A stretch of 5,487 bases of DNA, taken from the NCBI GenBank assembly GCA_009780875.1, contig WQZE01000086.1, positions 1 through 5,487 of the forward strand, read 5' to 3'. Both the position numbers and the translations under genes were made by a program. Shown piece after piece: positions 5,454 to 5,487 of this stretch. Source of the stretch: Bacillota bacterium (GTDB lineage Bacteria; Bacillota; Clostridia; Christensenellales; Pumilibacteraceae). How positions within the stretch are numbered: the stretch's first letter is position 1; each line of letters begins with the position of its first letter. The notes under the pieces are model-generated. The model ran no database searches and was not told the DNA's origin. It worked only from the letters and a program-made list of their open reading frames with translations.

Positions 5454-5482
5454 ATTATACCATATTTTGGAAATATTGTCAA
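5454..5482 (-). promoter_or_regulatory. Perfect consensus promoter of recX-acpS-mazF
   Basis: On the minus strand the -35 is TTGACA (5482-5477) and the -10 is TATAAT (5459-5454), spaced exactly 17 bp, with TGG (5462-5460) giving an extended -10. All twelve hexamer bases match the housekeeping sigma consensus. Transcription would start near 5447, three bases before the recX ATG. No LexA-type operator is evident in the visible 43 bp upstream of the gene. Confidence 0.88.
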
Positions 5483-5487
5483 GTAAA

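Overview
The window looks like a low-GC Gram-positive chromosome, most likely a member of the Clostridia or a related Bacillota lineage. The reasons are the gene families (SepF, LspA, an RluD/YlyB-type pseudouridine synthase, PyrR, RecX, AcpS, an EndoA-type MazF), AT-rich promoters with sigma-A-like -35 and extended -10 boxes, G-rich Shine-Dalgarno (SD) sites, and two likely TTG starts. All nine complete genes, plus the first codons of a tenth, lie on the minus strand, so transcription runs from high to low coordinates.

From the high end there are four transcription units. Unit 1 (5482 down to 3979) starts at a perfect consensus promoter, carries recX, acpS and a mazF-family RNase toxin, and ends at a strong 12-bp stem terminator. 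Unit 2 (3931 down to about 3480) is a single gene for a small protein with one membrane segment and a C-terminal zinc ribbon. Unit 3 (3345 down to 387) starts at an extended -10 promoter and carries sepF, lspA, rluD and pyrR, tightly packed with two overlaps, and ends at a hairpin terminator. Unit 4 (364 down to the window edge) starts at its own promoter and carries an 87-residue conserved hypothetical gene, followed 20 bp later by the ribosome-binding site and first seven codons of another gene that leaves the window.

Functionally this is housekeeping DNA: recombination control (RecX), acyl-carrier-protein activation (AcpS), stress RNA cleavage (MazF), Z-ring assembly (SepF), lipoprotein maturation (LspA), rRNA pseudouridylation (RluD type) and pyrimidine regulation or salvage (PyrR). 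The sepF...lspA-rluD-pyrR order matches a Bacillus-type division/lipoprotein/pyr neighbourhood with the intervening genes (ylmG, ylmH, divIVA, ileS in B. subtilis) missing. I saw no tRNA, rRNA, CRISPR array, insertion sequence or phage gene. No wholly new system is evident. The points most worth a second look are a MazF toxin gene with no antitoxin gene beside it and an N-terminal extension, a recX promoter placed so close to the gene that the mRNA would be almost leaderless, a PyrR with several diverged RNA-contact positions and no pyr genes nearby, and an LspA with a repeated polar tail and a Gly-to-Ser change in a conserved motif.
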